Part shown: piece after piece, positions 52,092 to 60,050 of the stretch | How the letters are laid out: every line of letters begins with the position of its first letter | How positions within the stretch are numbered: position 1 is the stretch's first letter | Origin: Sorangium aterium | GTDB taxonomy: Bacteria > Myxococcota_A > Polyangia > Polyangiales > Polyangiaceae | Reading direction: 5' to 3' | NCBI RefSeq assembly: GCF_028368935.1 | Contig: NZ_JAQNDK010000001.1 | Coordinates: forward strand, 868,001 to 932,000 | DNA: 64,000 bases | Program-made: the position numbers and the translations under genes | The notes under the pieces: generated by a model | What the model saw: the letters and a program-made list of their open reading frames with translations, nothing else | What the model was told of the DNA's origin: nothing | Database searches by the model: none

Positions 52092-53843
52092 TCAATTCGC
52101 GGCGGCCCCGCTCCGCCCGGCTTCTCGGGCACGACGCCGCCGCGCGGCGACCGCGCCCAGCGCGATCAAGGCTGCGAGCGCGCCCGCGGGGGAGCTGGGC
52201 CCGGATTGGACCCGGAAGGCGCACCCGCCCTCGTCGCCGCTGGCGCCGCCAGCGGTCGCACCGCCAGCGCCGCCCGTGCCGCTCCCCGCCGTGGCTCCGC
52301 TGCCCGCCGTGGCTCCGCTGCCGGTGGTCGCTGCGCTGCCGCTGCTCACACCCCCGCCCGCTCCGCCGCTGCCCGTCGCTCCCCCTTCACCCACGTCCGG
52401 AGCGCCCCCGGCGCCAGCGCCCCCGGCGCCCGTCGGATCGGGATCCGGGGCGTCGAGCGGAGTGAACTTCCACCAGTTGACATTGAACAGGAAACCGCTC
52501 CCACCGGTGAACTTCAGGTACAGATCGTGTATCCCTGTCGCGCCGTCGACGGCACAGGACGTGGTGACCCAGGTCTGCCAGCCGCCGGTACCCTCGACCA
52601 TGCAGGTCCCCACCAGCGTGCCGGTCGCGCTGTCGAGGCGCAGCTCGATGCTGCCGCCAGCGTTCGCCGAGGCCACCCTCGCGTCGAAGGACACCGCGCC
52701 GGTGCCAAAATCGACGCCCTTCACCTTGATGTAGTCGCCGTTTTCAATCGACCCGACGTTCATTCCCCCCTCGCCGCATACCTCGGTCTCCACCCCGGAT
52801 TCCCAGGCGATGGTCTCCGCCTCCGTCATGACATACGGATTCAGGTTGCCGACGCCGGGCGGGCCCTCCTTGCTCATCTTGATCGTCGGGAATGTGCCGT
52901 CGGCGTTGAACGTGAACCGCTCGACGGCGGCAGAGCGGTGATACCCGCCACCGCCCGGCAAGGCGCCGTTGTGATAGAAGAAGTAGGAGCTCCCCTTGAA
53001 GTCGATGACGCCCGCGTGGTTGGTGAAGCTGCTGCCCTCCGTGGGCATGATGACCCCCCGGTAAGTCCATGGGCCGGTGGGCTTGCTGCTCGTCGAGTAG
53101 GCGATGTACTCCGAGATAGGGCCCCCCGCGTACACGAGGTAATACAGCCCATCACGCTTGTAGAGCCACGGACCTTCTTCGTACTTGGTCTTGTGGCGAC
53201 CATCGTCATTCCCGGTGCGCTGCCCGAAGCTCTCCGCCGTCATGGGCACGCGAACGACGTCTCCCTGGTAGGAGATCATGTCTTCGTTCAGCTTCACGTA
53301 GCACACGCTCGGGTTTCCCCAGTACAGATAAGCCTGGCCGTCGTCGTCGATGAACGGCGTCGGATCGATGTCTCCGCAATCCGCGGTGATCAACGGCCGC
53401 CCCACGGCGTCTTTGAACGGACCGGTGGGGCTGTCCGACACGGCCACGCCGATGGTCATCCTGTTCAGCGAGCGGCTCGTGACAGGAACGTAGTAGTAGA
53501 ATTTCCCGTTCCTGTGGATGGCCTGGCCTGCCCACGCGTCTCCCTTTGCCCAGCTGAAATCGCTGAATTTCAGCGGCGACCCGTGATCCGTCCAGTTCAC
53601 CATATCCTTGGAGGAATACACCCTCCATTCGTTCATCCCGAACCAGTCCGTGGCGCTGTCTTCGTCGTGTCCGGTGTAGAGGTACACCGTGTCACCGTGG
53701 ACCATGGGAGCCGGATCCGCGGTATAATTGGTCTGCACGACGGGATTGTCCGCCAGGGAGACGGACGGAAGCGCGGTCGCGCCGCAAAGCAACAACGCCG
53801 CCCCGAAGAGCTTACGTTGGAAGGGTATCGTGTTCGTGGCCAT
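52092..53843 (-). CDS. GH43 glycosidase with CBM6 and MYXO-CTERM tail
   Basis: 583 aa from ATG 53843. Signal peptide to SLADNP. The GH43 five-blade propeller (about 35-335) has YTADPAPMVHGDTVYLYTGH (base Asp 43), DIDPTPFIDDDGQAYLYWGN (pKa-modulating Asp about 160) and KYEEGPWLYKRDGLYYLVYA (acid Glu 223). CBM6 (about 350-475) has AETIAWESGVETEV, ENGDYIKVKGVDFG and WKFTP. A Gly/Ala/Ser linker with ATTGSGATAGS repeats precedes a MYXO-CTERM tail (GGCAFRVQSG, helix, RRRRAREAG). GH43-CBM6 enzymes are beta-xylosidases, arabinofuranosidases or arabinoxylan arabinofuranohydrolases; the last fits best here. It lies 30 bases upstream of the GH16 gene on the same strand. Confidence 0.93.
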   Translation of the reverse strand: MATNTIPFQRKLFGAALLLCGATALPSVSLADNPVVQTNYTADPAPMVHGDTVYLYTGHDEDSATDWFGMNEWRVYSSKDMVNWTDHGSPLKFSDFSWAKGDAWAGQAIHRNGKFYYYVPVTSRSLNRMTIGVAVSDSPTGPFKDAVGRPLITADCGDIDPTPFIDDDGQAYLYWGNPSVCYVKLNEDMISYQGDVVRVPMTAESFGQRTGNDDGRHKTKYEEGPWLYKRDGLYYLVYAGGPISEYIAYSTSSKPTGPWTYRGVIMPTEGSSFTNHAGVIDFKGSSYFFYHNGALPGGGGYHRSAAVERFTFNADGTFPTIKMSKEGPPGVGNLNPYVMTEAETIAWESGVETEVCGEGGMNVGSIENGDYIKVKGVDFGTGAVSFDARVASANAGGSIELRLDSATGTLVGTCMVEGTGGWQTWVTTSCAVDGATGIHDLYLKFTGGSGFLFNVNWWKFTPLDAPDPDPTGAGGAGAGGAPDVGEGGATGSGGAGGGVSSGSAATTGSGATAGSGATAGSGTGGAGGATAGGASGDEGGCAFRVQSGPSSPAGALAALIALGAVAARRRRAREAGRSGAAAN

Positions 53844-54080
53844 TCTTGAATCCTTGCTGCTCTCCTGAAGGATGTCAGGCATTGCCGATGTCGTGGGTCG
53901 CTCGGTTCATGGCGCCCCGGCGCCTCCCGCCGAGTGGTTCGTCGTAGAGACAGCCGGCTGGGCGAGCTGGCAGCGATCGTCTCCCGCAGAAGGTGAACAT
54001 CGGCGGCAGACGACGCTCCAGCTCTCCAGCCCGGCTACTCTCCGACGACGCGCACCGAGCGCCGTCGTTGAACCCTCAGC

Positions 54081-54221
54081 TCAGAACTGCGTAAGGAAAT
54101 CCCAGACGTCGTGAGGATTCCAGGTCATGATCGCGAAGATCCGCGATTTGCCGATGCACAGGCTGGCGTCGGCCTGCTCGAGTCCGTTGTACGAGCGGAG
54201 ATCAACGCTCGAGCGTGACAT
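54081..54221 (-). pseudogene. Internal-deletion remnant of a CE1-type esterase
   Basis: The minus strand encodes 46 residues from ATG 54221: LRSYNGLEQADASLCIGKSR, then IFAIMTWNPHDVWDFLTQF and a stop. The first half resembles the segment before the nucleophile in the esterase at 60051 (LCIDKARVFA), and the second half the extreme C-terminus of such esterases (His followed by a helix ending DFL). The core between them is missing, so this looks like a gene shrunk by deletion. The rest of 53844-54224 has no gene. Confidence 0.5.
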
Positions 54222-54224
54222 CAA

Positions 54225-55439
54225 TCACCCGCGATCCAGGAAGTCCATCAGCCACTGCATGGCCGGCCGCATCCTGCCGTCATCATACTGGATGCCGGTG
54301 TTGTCCCGCCAGGTGGTGCCGACGATGTAACCCCACAAGGTGATGCCCTGGACCGAGGGGTGGTTCCAGTACATCGTGAACTGCTCCTCCATGATCTGCT
54401 TCTGCCTGTTGTCGTTCGCCTCGCCGATGTCGTACTCGGTGATGTACACAGGCTTGCCCAGCGAGGCGAGCTGGTCAATGAAGCCCTTGACGGTGTTGGT
54501 GTTGATCTTGTACGCGTCGTGGGCCTGCGCGCCGATGGCGTCGACCGGGGCGCCCGCTGCGATGACCGCCCTCGCGATCTTCATGAAGTTGTTGTGGTCG
54601 TTCTGATACTCGATGTTGTTGTAGTCGTTGAGGATCAGCTTCGCGTTCGGGCAGAACTCGCGGGCCCACTTGAAGGAGTTGACGATCCAGTCCCAGCCGC
54701 TGGCGCCGTCTCCGCCGATGCCGTTCTTGTAGGACGGCGTGGTGTGGGGCGGCGGCTCATTGACCACGTCGATGTACTTCGTCTTGGGGTAGCGCTCGCA
54801 GAACGACTTCATCCAGTCCCGCACGGCCGCCTGCTGCTCGTTGCCGGGGAGGCTCCCGACCCAGCTGGGCTGCTGGGAGCCCCACACGAAGACGTGGTGC
54901 TTGAAGATGATGTTGTTGTCCTGCGCGTACTTGTAGATCCTGTCGAGCTTGCTCCAGTCCTTGTTCCCGCGGCTCTTCTCGACCTCGCCCCACTTCCCCT
55001 CGTTCTCAGGCGTGATCTGGTTCCAGTACTTCGCGAAGCCGTCGCGCACGGCGCCGCGCGTCGTGATGTTGCCGACGAACTTGCCCGTGGGCTCGGAGCC
55101 GCCGGCTCCGGTGGACGCGCTGGTGGACGCGCTGGTGGACACGCTGGTCGAGGCGTCCGCACCGCCGCCACCTTCGTTTGATCCGCCGGTGCTGGCGCTG
55201 GTCGTGGCGCCGCTCGTCGTGGCGCCGCTCGTCGTGGCGCCGCTCGTCGTGGCGCCGCTCGTCGTGGCGCCGCTCGTCGTGCCGTTGCTGGTCGTGCCGG
55301 CGCTGGTCGTGCTGCCAGCTCCTCCCGCGCCGCCCGTGCCATCGCCTTCGCCCGCATCGGAGCATCCAGCGAGAGTCGCGAGCCCGAGCGCGATCCACGT
55401 CGTACCGCGCAGCCATCGAGAAGAACGGTTCTTATTCAT
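54225..55439 (-). CDS. GH10 endo-1,4-beta-xylanase, lipoprotein with TTSGA-repeat linker
   Basis: 404 aa from ATG 55439. Lipobox LATLAGC. The linker (about 30-115) has a run of five TTSGA repeats mirrored by 15-bp tandem DNA repeats (about 55204-55275), then STSASTS. GH10 catalytic domain about 120-404: NQITPENEGKWGEVEK, HHVFVWGSQQPSWVG, acid/base in VVNEPPPH (Glu 228), nucleophile in YITEYDI (Glu 335), GITLWGYIVG. It is a paralogue of the xylanase at 39722 but without CBM13. Both catalytic residues intact. Located upstream of the GH43 and GH16 genes on the same strand, with the esterase remnant in between. Confidence 0.94.
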   Translation of the reverse strand: MNKNRSSRWLRGTTWIALGLATLAGCSDAGEGDGTGGAGGAGSTTSAGTTSNGTTSGATTSGATTSGATTSGATTSGATTSASTGGSNEGGGGADASTSVSTSASTSASTGAGGSEPTGKFVGNITTRGAVRDGFAKYWNQITPENEGKWGEVEKSRGNKDWSKLDRIYKYAQDNNIIFKHHVFVWGSQQPSWVGSLPGNEQQAAVRDWMKSFCERYPKTKYIDVVNEPPPHTTPSYKNGIGGDGASGWDWIVNSFKWAREFCPNAKLILNDYNNIEYQNDHNNFMKIARAVIAAGAPVDAIGAQAHDAYKINTNTVKGFIDQLASLGKPVYITEYDIGEANDNRQKQIMEEQFTMYWNHPSVQGITLWGYIVGTTWRDNTGIQYDDGRMRPAMQWLMDFLDRG

Positions 55440-55543
55440 GTTGGATTTCCGCAAGTTGAACAATTGAAGATGGGGATGCTTTTTTGAGCAGAGAGCCGAC
55501 AGGCAGCGGATCGAGCTCCGAAACGTCTGGATTCTTTGCTTCT

Positions 55544-57496
55544 TCAGGCGATGATCGGGGCGACGAGCCCACCTTCGAGGCTCTCATCGCCGAAGTCGTC
55601 GAGCGGGCCCCCCTGGCCGTTGGTGCACCCGACCGCCGCGCCGATCGTGTTGAGCAGCTTGTTGTTGGTGATCTTGACGTCGACGAACTGGCCGGTCTTC
55701 AGGTAGCCCGCGGCGCCGCCGGCGAGGATGTACGGGACCTTCCGGTACCCGTGGTACTTGTCGGCGTTGTCATTGAGCCACACCGCCACGCCGTGATCGA
55801 GGAGCGTCCCCGAGCCGAGCTCGTACGACGAGAGCCGATCGAGCAGGTACTTGAAGAGCCGCGCGTGGATCCGGTCGATCTGGTGGTGCAGCTCCTGAGC
55901 GCCCTCGATCGGCGGGCCCGAGGTCCCGTCGCTGTCGATGCGGTGGGAGATCTTGTGGTAGCTCTTCTGCCGCACGCCGTGGATCGTGTACTCGGTCCCG
56001 TCGTTGCCGTCACCCACCTGGAGCGTCGCCACGCGCGTGACGCCGCACGCCATCGCGAGCGCGATGATGTCCATCTGCATCCGCGTGACGGCCTCCACGT
56101 TCTCGGATTTGCCGACGTTCGGCGAGATCGCCTCCATCTCGTCGACCTGCATCTCCGGGAGCTTGCACGCGAGCGCGACCTCGAGGTCGCGGATGCTGTC
56201 GAAGTGGAGCTGTAGCCGCTCGCGATCGCTCTTGCTGATGTCCTTCCGGCTCATGAGCGCCTTCATCTCCCCGCGCACCAGGTCGTTCACGCTGGTCCGA
56301 CGCTCGACCAGCGACTGCTGGACCTCGGTGTCCACGTCGGCGAGGCCGAAGAGCTTCTGGTACGCGTTGGCCGGGTTGCGCTCGGCGGCGCGCAGCTGCT
56401 TCGGCCCGCGGTACGAGAGCACCTCGTTGATGTAGCCGGCCATCCTGCCCGCGTAGAGCGTCAGCGGCTCGACGCCCGCCGGGTTGAGCTCGGTCGCGAT
56501 GCGGTTGTCGATCGACTCACCCATCGCCAGCGACTCGTTGCCCGCCGGCTGGTCCGACACGCGCGCGGCCGTGAGGCACTGGTTGCCGCCGCCGGAGTGG
56601 CCGCACCCGTTGCCCTTGAACGCGAAATCCACGCCGCGCAGCATGATGAGCTTGCTCGCGTGGTCCTTGAGCTCGCTGACAGCGCGGTCGCTGTCCTTCT
56701 CCATCGACGCGGCGGTCAGCGGGCCTGTCGCGCTGGGCCAGAACATCTCGGGCTCGTCGTTCGTCGTCTGCGCCACGCCGTTCGCCTGGCGCATGAAGAT
56801 CGCGAAGGGCGGCACGTCGCCCGTACCGGCCGAGGCGCGCCGCGAGGCGAAGGTCTCCAGGAACGGGAGCGCCACCGTGACGCCAAAGAAATGGGGCGAC
56901 TGCAGAAACGCCTCGAGCGCCGCGCGCACGCCGGCGGCGAACGGCTCCTCGCCCTCGAAGAGCTCCTTGCCGCGGTGGAACAGCGCGAGGTACGCACCCC
57001 GCTCGTCGTCCGTGATGGGGCGCCGGAAAGCCCGCTCGCCGAACCGCTCGACGAACGCCTGCGCCCGCGCCTCCGGCTCGGCCGGCAGGTCCGCGGGCAC
57101 GAGCCGGCCGAGCTTGCCCTGGTCGGCGGTCACCATCGCCGCGAGCTCCTCCGCGGCGCGCTGGTAGTCGCTCCAGAGGCCGGGTGTCACCAGCAGCGCA
57201 GCCTCGTTGTTGTCGAACACGCCGCCGAGCGGATCGCTCGTGAAGGACGCCGAGAGACCGGGCCTGTCGTCGAGGCGCAGGAGGTCGCGCACCGTGTTCT
57301 CCCACTGCGCGTGGCTCAGCCGCGGGAACATGCTCCGCTCGGCGACCTGCGACGCCGCCGCGCCGCCCGGCGACGGGCCGTCGCCCTCGTCCTGGGCGCC
57401 CAGGGAGCCCGTGCACCCCGCGAGCAGGAGCGCCGTACCGCACAGCGCCCGCCTCCAGCGTGACAGGAGGGTCATCGAAAAAGACGGTCGGGTCAT
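55544..57496 (-). CDS. In-frame chimera of DUF1592-type N-terminus and DUF1552 protein
   Basis: 650 aa from ATG 57496. Lipoprotein signal (ALCGTALLLAGC). Residues about 45-203 are the beginning of a DUF1592-family protein (LSHAQWENTVRDLLRLDDRP, GERAFRRPITDDERGAYLAL, LQSPHFF). At about residue 203 (DNA 56880-56890), instead of the usual LYRTELGE, the sequence becomes GVTVALPFLETFASRRA, the end of a DUF1552 Tat signal. A complete DUF1552 domain then follows (FAIFMRQANGVAQT, LIMLRGVDF, AYQKLFG, HFDSIRDLEVALACKLPEM, RVATLQVGDGNDG, LLDHGVAVWLNDNADK). The rest of DUF1592/1588 and its haem site are missing. Two formerly adjacent genes seem to have been joined by a deletion that kept the frame. Confidence 0.88.
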   Translation of the reverse strand: MTRPSFSMTLLSRWRRALCGTALLLAGCTGSLGAQDEGDGPSPGGAAASQVAERSMFPRLSHAQWENTVRDLLRLDDRPGLSASFTSDPLGGVFDNNEAALLVTPGLWSDYQRAAEELAAMVTADQGKLGRLVPADLPAEPEARAQAFVERFGERAFRRPITDDERGAYLALFHRGKELFEGEEPFAAGVRAALEAFLQSPHFFGVTVALPFLETFASRRASAGTGDVPPFAIFMRQANGVAQTTNDEPEMFWPSATGPLTAASMEKDSDRAVSELKDHASKLIMLRGVDFAFKGNGCGHSGGGNQCLTAARVSDQPAGNESLAMGESIDNRIATELNPAGVEPLTLYAGRMAGYINEVLSYRGPKQLRAAERNPANAYQKLFGLADVDTEVQQSLVERRTSVNDLVRGEMKALMSRKDISKSDRERLQLHFDSIRDLEVALACKLPEMQVDEMEAISPNVGKSENVEAVTRMQMDIIALAMACGVTRVATLQVGDGNDGTEYTIHGVRQKSYHKISHRIDSDGTSGPPIEGAQELHHQIDRIHARLFKYLLDRLSSYELGSGTLLDHGVAVWLNDNADKYHGYRKVPYILAGGAAGYLKTGQFVDVKITNNKLLNTIGAAVGCTNGQGGPLDDFGDESLEGGLVAPIIA

Positions 57497-58069
57497 CCCT
57501 CTCTCCCTCTCCTGGTCAAGCGCTGGCGACCGAGCGGCCAGCTCAGCGTGGCTGTCAGTGCGCCTACCATCCAACGGAAATCGTCCTGTTCACTCCGTCA
57601 TCGAGCGCGGGTCGATCTTGCCTGTTGCATGCGGTCCGCAACCGTTCAACGCTGGACGATTCAACCACGACGAGAACTCGTGAGCTGACTCACGAACAGG
57701 ATCACGAGAGATCGCGCGGTCTCGAGGGGGCAGCCCGACAGCCGGCGACCTGCGGTGCGCCGATCCGCCGCCCGCGGCGCGCCGCCGAGCGAACGGCACA
57801 GGCGCCGAGATCCATCGAAGGACGAAGGTCTCGGTCCGCACGACGACCCACCCAAGGCGAAGGAAAAGGATACTGCTCCGGGGCAATGTGAGCGATCACA
57901 TGATCGATGTCAAACCCAATCGACCCGCCCGCGGCTGTCCTCCGGCCCGAGGAAGGACGCTGACACGGACGTGGGGCCGTGAGAACTGGAACTTTCCGGC
58001 GGCGGCGCGCATGCGGAGAGCGCCGCCACTTACTCCGAGCGACGTGAAGGCGCGCGAGGAGCGCGGAGG
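57497..58069. other. 573-base intergenic region with block shared with 47825-47935
   Basis: No gene. Holds the second copy (57821-57930) of the upstream block seen before the DUF1592 gene at 47412, including the TGTGA-N4-TCACA palindrome. Here too the nearest minus-strand gene is of DUF1592 type. Confidence 0.5.
57887..57900. promoter_or_regulatory. TGTGA-GCGA-TCACA palindrome (copy 4 of 5)
   Basis: About 390 bases upstream of the chimera gene start at 57496. The motif starts 66 bases after the shared gacgaaggtctcgg string, against 64 bases in the 47.8-kb copy. Confidence 0.5.
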
Positions 58070-59203
58070 CTACTGACGGTCGAAGAAGTCGAAGACGTCG
58101 GGCAGCACGAGCGGAACCATCCCTGGATGGTCCGCGTCGACTTCCTTGTACGTGATCGTGTAACCGCCAGCCATCATCCAGTCGCGCAGCGCGTGGCTCC
58201 CTGTGAGGGAAGGCGTGCCGCGGGTCCCCTCCGTCACGAAGATGGGCACATTGCGCAGCCGGTCCCACGGATAGCCCGACTCCTGGACGAAGGGTCCGGA
58301 CATGGGCGCCAGCGCCTTCCAGTAGTCGGCGTACTTCGCGCCGATGTACCAGGTGCCGCCGCTCCCCATCGAGTGTCCGGTGAGGAACATCGAGCTGCGA
58401 TCGATCGGGTACTCGTGCAGCACCAGCTCCAGGACGTTGATGACGTCCTTCTCGCTGAGCTCCTGGTCGCGTTCTCGCTCGGGCGTACGCATGGCCAGGA
58501 GCTTCTCCGCCTCCTCGGGTTGCCCGAACACGGCCGGCAGCCGCAGGAAGTTGCCGTAGGCGCCCTGATAGCCGAGCGGCGAGACCAGGAGCACGCCATG
58601 CTGGTCGGCCAGATTCACCATCTGCTTGTTGTTCTGATCCAGGTACGAGCTCTCGTCGTTCGAAGCGCCGTGCAAGAACATCACGAGGGGCAACTTCGAC
58701 GTGCCGTCCCAGCGATTCGGGACGCAGACGCGGTAAGGAACGTCGGCGCCCGCCTCTGGAAAGCGGTACGTCCTGCGCTGGTCGCCTTTGGCGCGCCACT
58801 GCGGAGAGCTGGGATCGGCGACGGACTCGGCGAGCGCTCGCGCCTCGAGCACCTGAGTGCGCGGATCGAGCGTGGTCCCGAACGAGATGGTCACCGGCTC
58901 GAATTCGTCTGAACCGCCCGCCCCGCCCGTCCCTGCGGCGCCGCCTTCGCCGCCGGCCGCCGTCGTCCCGCCGCTGGGCGCCTCGCCGCCCGTGCCGGCG
59001 CCCGCTTGACCTCCCGCGCTGGCCGAGGCGTCCCCAGGAGCCCCCCCGCCGGGGCCGCTGGAGGCGGCGTCCGGCGCGCTGGCGCCGCCGCCACCTTGGC
59101 CGGTGGAGGCGGCGCCGCTGCCGGCATCATCGCTCCCGCAAGCGGCGAGCGACAGCGCGCAACCGATGCAGGCCAGTGACGAGAGGAATCGACGTGTCGT
59201 CAT
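58070..59203 (-). CDS. Alpha/beta-hydrolase (CE1/PHB-depolymerase-like esterase), lipoprotein
   Basis: 377 aa from ATG 59203 (GGAG seven bases upstream; an in-frame GTG at 59209 is too close to it). Lipobox ALSLAAC. Gly/Ala/Ser linker about 25-100. The hydrolase has VPYRVCVPNRWDGTSKLPLV, MFLHGASNDE (oxyanion strand), the nucleophile elbow LTGHSMGSGG (Ser 278), IFVTEGTRGTP and the catalytic His in VDADHPGMVP. It resembles CE1-like esterases of plant-wall degraders (feruloyl or acetyl-xylan esterase) and PHB depolymerases. The locus favours removal of acyl groups from xylan. Confidence 0.85.
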   Translation of the reverse strand: MTTRRFLSSLACIGCALSLAACGSDDAGSGAASTGQGGGGASAPDAASSGPGGGAPGDASASAGGQAGAGTGGEAPSGGTTAAGGEGGAAGTGGAGGSDEFEPVTISFGTTLDPRTQVLEARALAESVADPSSPQWRAKGDQRRTYRFPEAGADVPYRVCVPNRWDGTSKLPLVMFLHGASNDESSYLDQNNKQMVNLADQHGVLLVSPLGYQGAYGNFLRLPAVFGQPEEAEKLLAMRTPERERDQELSEKDVINVLELVLHEYPIDRSSMFLTGHSMGSGGTWYIGAKYADYWKALAPMSGPFVQESGYPWDRLRNVPIFVTEGTRGTPSLTGSHALRDWMMAGGYTITYKEVDADHPGMVPLVLPDVFDFFDRQ

Positions 59204-59695
59204 GCTCACTCCGGGGTCGAGATCAGCCCGTTCTGGGCGGGCTGCTCAGCGATCGTGGTTCTCCGAGGCCTCTTGGCGCGCGACTCGATGGCTCGTTCAC
59301 CGATCGCAGAAAAATGCACTGACATCAACCAAGTCCACGTCACGAGCGAGCTGCCGGCGCCCGCACAGCCCGGCGGCCCCCAGCGCGACGCGTTGAGCCG
59401 TGCCACTGGGCCACCGATTCGCGCATAGCGGCCCGTGTGCCTGCTCAAATACGATGTCAGCAGTCTTGCGCGATCACGCGATGCGCGCGCATGTCGCAGG
59501 TGAGGCCTCGCGCCCGGCGCGAAACGAGCGATGCCGCCGCGACCTCATTCTTCCTCGCGCCCGGGACGATCGAGCGAAAAGAGCCAGCGCAGAGGCCCGA
59601 TTCGGAGCCTAGGACGAACGGCACAGTGCGCAGTGCGGCCCCTCCAAGGCAAAGCAGCAGGACCCCCGAGCGCGCACCGTGGACGATCGCATTCT

Positions 59696-59719
59696 GGGCG
59701 TCAAACAAAATTGACGCCC
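59696..59719. promoter_or_regulatory. Inverted repeat GGGCGTCAA-N6-TTGACGCCC
   Basis: Perfect 9-bp arms (59696-59704 and 59711-59719) with an A-rich spacer. A candidate operator or small hairpin in the divergent esterase promoter region. Confidence 0.45.
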
Positions 59720-59842
59720 TCCACTGGCCCGCGGCCGGTGCCCTGTTTGACGCGCCGCTTCGTCGGAGGAGCCACGCCAGCCATGTCCTCCCTCGGGCTC
59801 GAGGATACCCGCGGTCCCGTCGACAGGAGTTGACATCGATGA

Positions 59843-59856
59843 TGTGAACGATCACA
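59843..59856. promoter_or_regulatory. TGTGA-ACGA-TCACA palindrome (copy 5 of 5)
   Basis: About 195 bases before ATG 60051. Identical core to the copies at 47889 and 48195. Confidence 0.5.
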
Positions 59857-60050
59857 ATGAACACCTTGCCGCGAGGGCGGCGAGCGAAAATCCAGCGAGA
59901 CGGCTTGTTTACATCAAAGTCGCGCAAGCTCGCTGAATCCTAGCTCCGCCGTCGGACTCGGATCCTTCAATCAACTGGAAACAACCTCACCCTGCGGGCG
60001 CGCCTCGTAGAACACCGCCGGTGAGGGAAAAATCGCGCCTGGGTATTCGA

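Larger units (their letters stand above)
59204..60050. other. 847-base divergent intergenic region
   Basis: No gene supported. Contains a perfect inverted repeat GGGCGTCAA-N6-TTGACGCCC (59696-59719) and the fifth TGTGA-N4-TCACA site (59843-59856), so it is probably the shared regulatory region of the divergent esterase genes at 59203 and 60051. Confidence 0.5.

Noticed and set aside
39416-59856. Assigning the TGTGA-N4-TCACA sites to CRP
   Set aside because: The canonical CRP site has a six-base spacer; all five sites have four, so the regulator is left unnamed.
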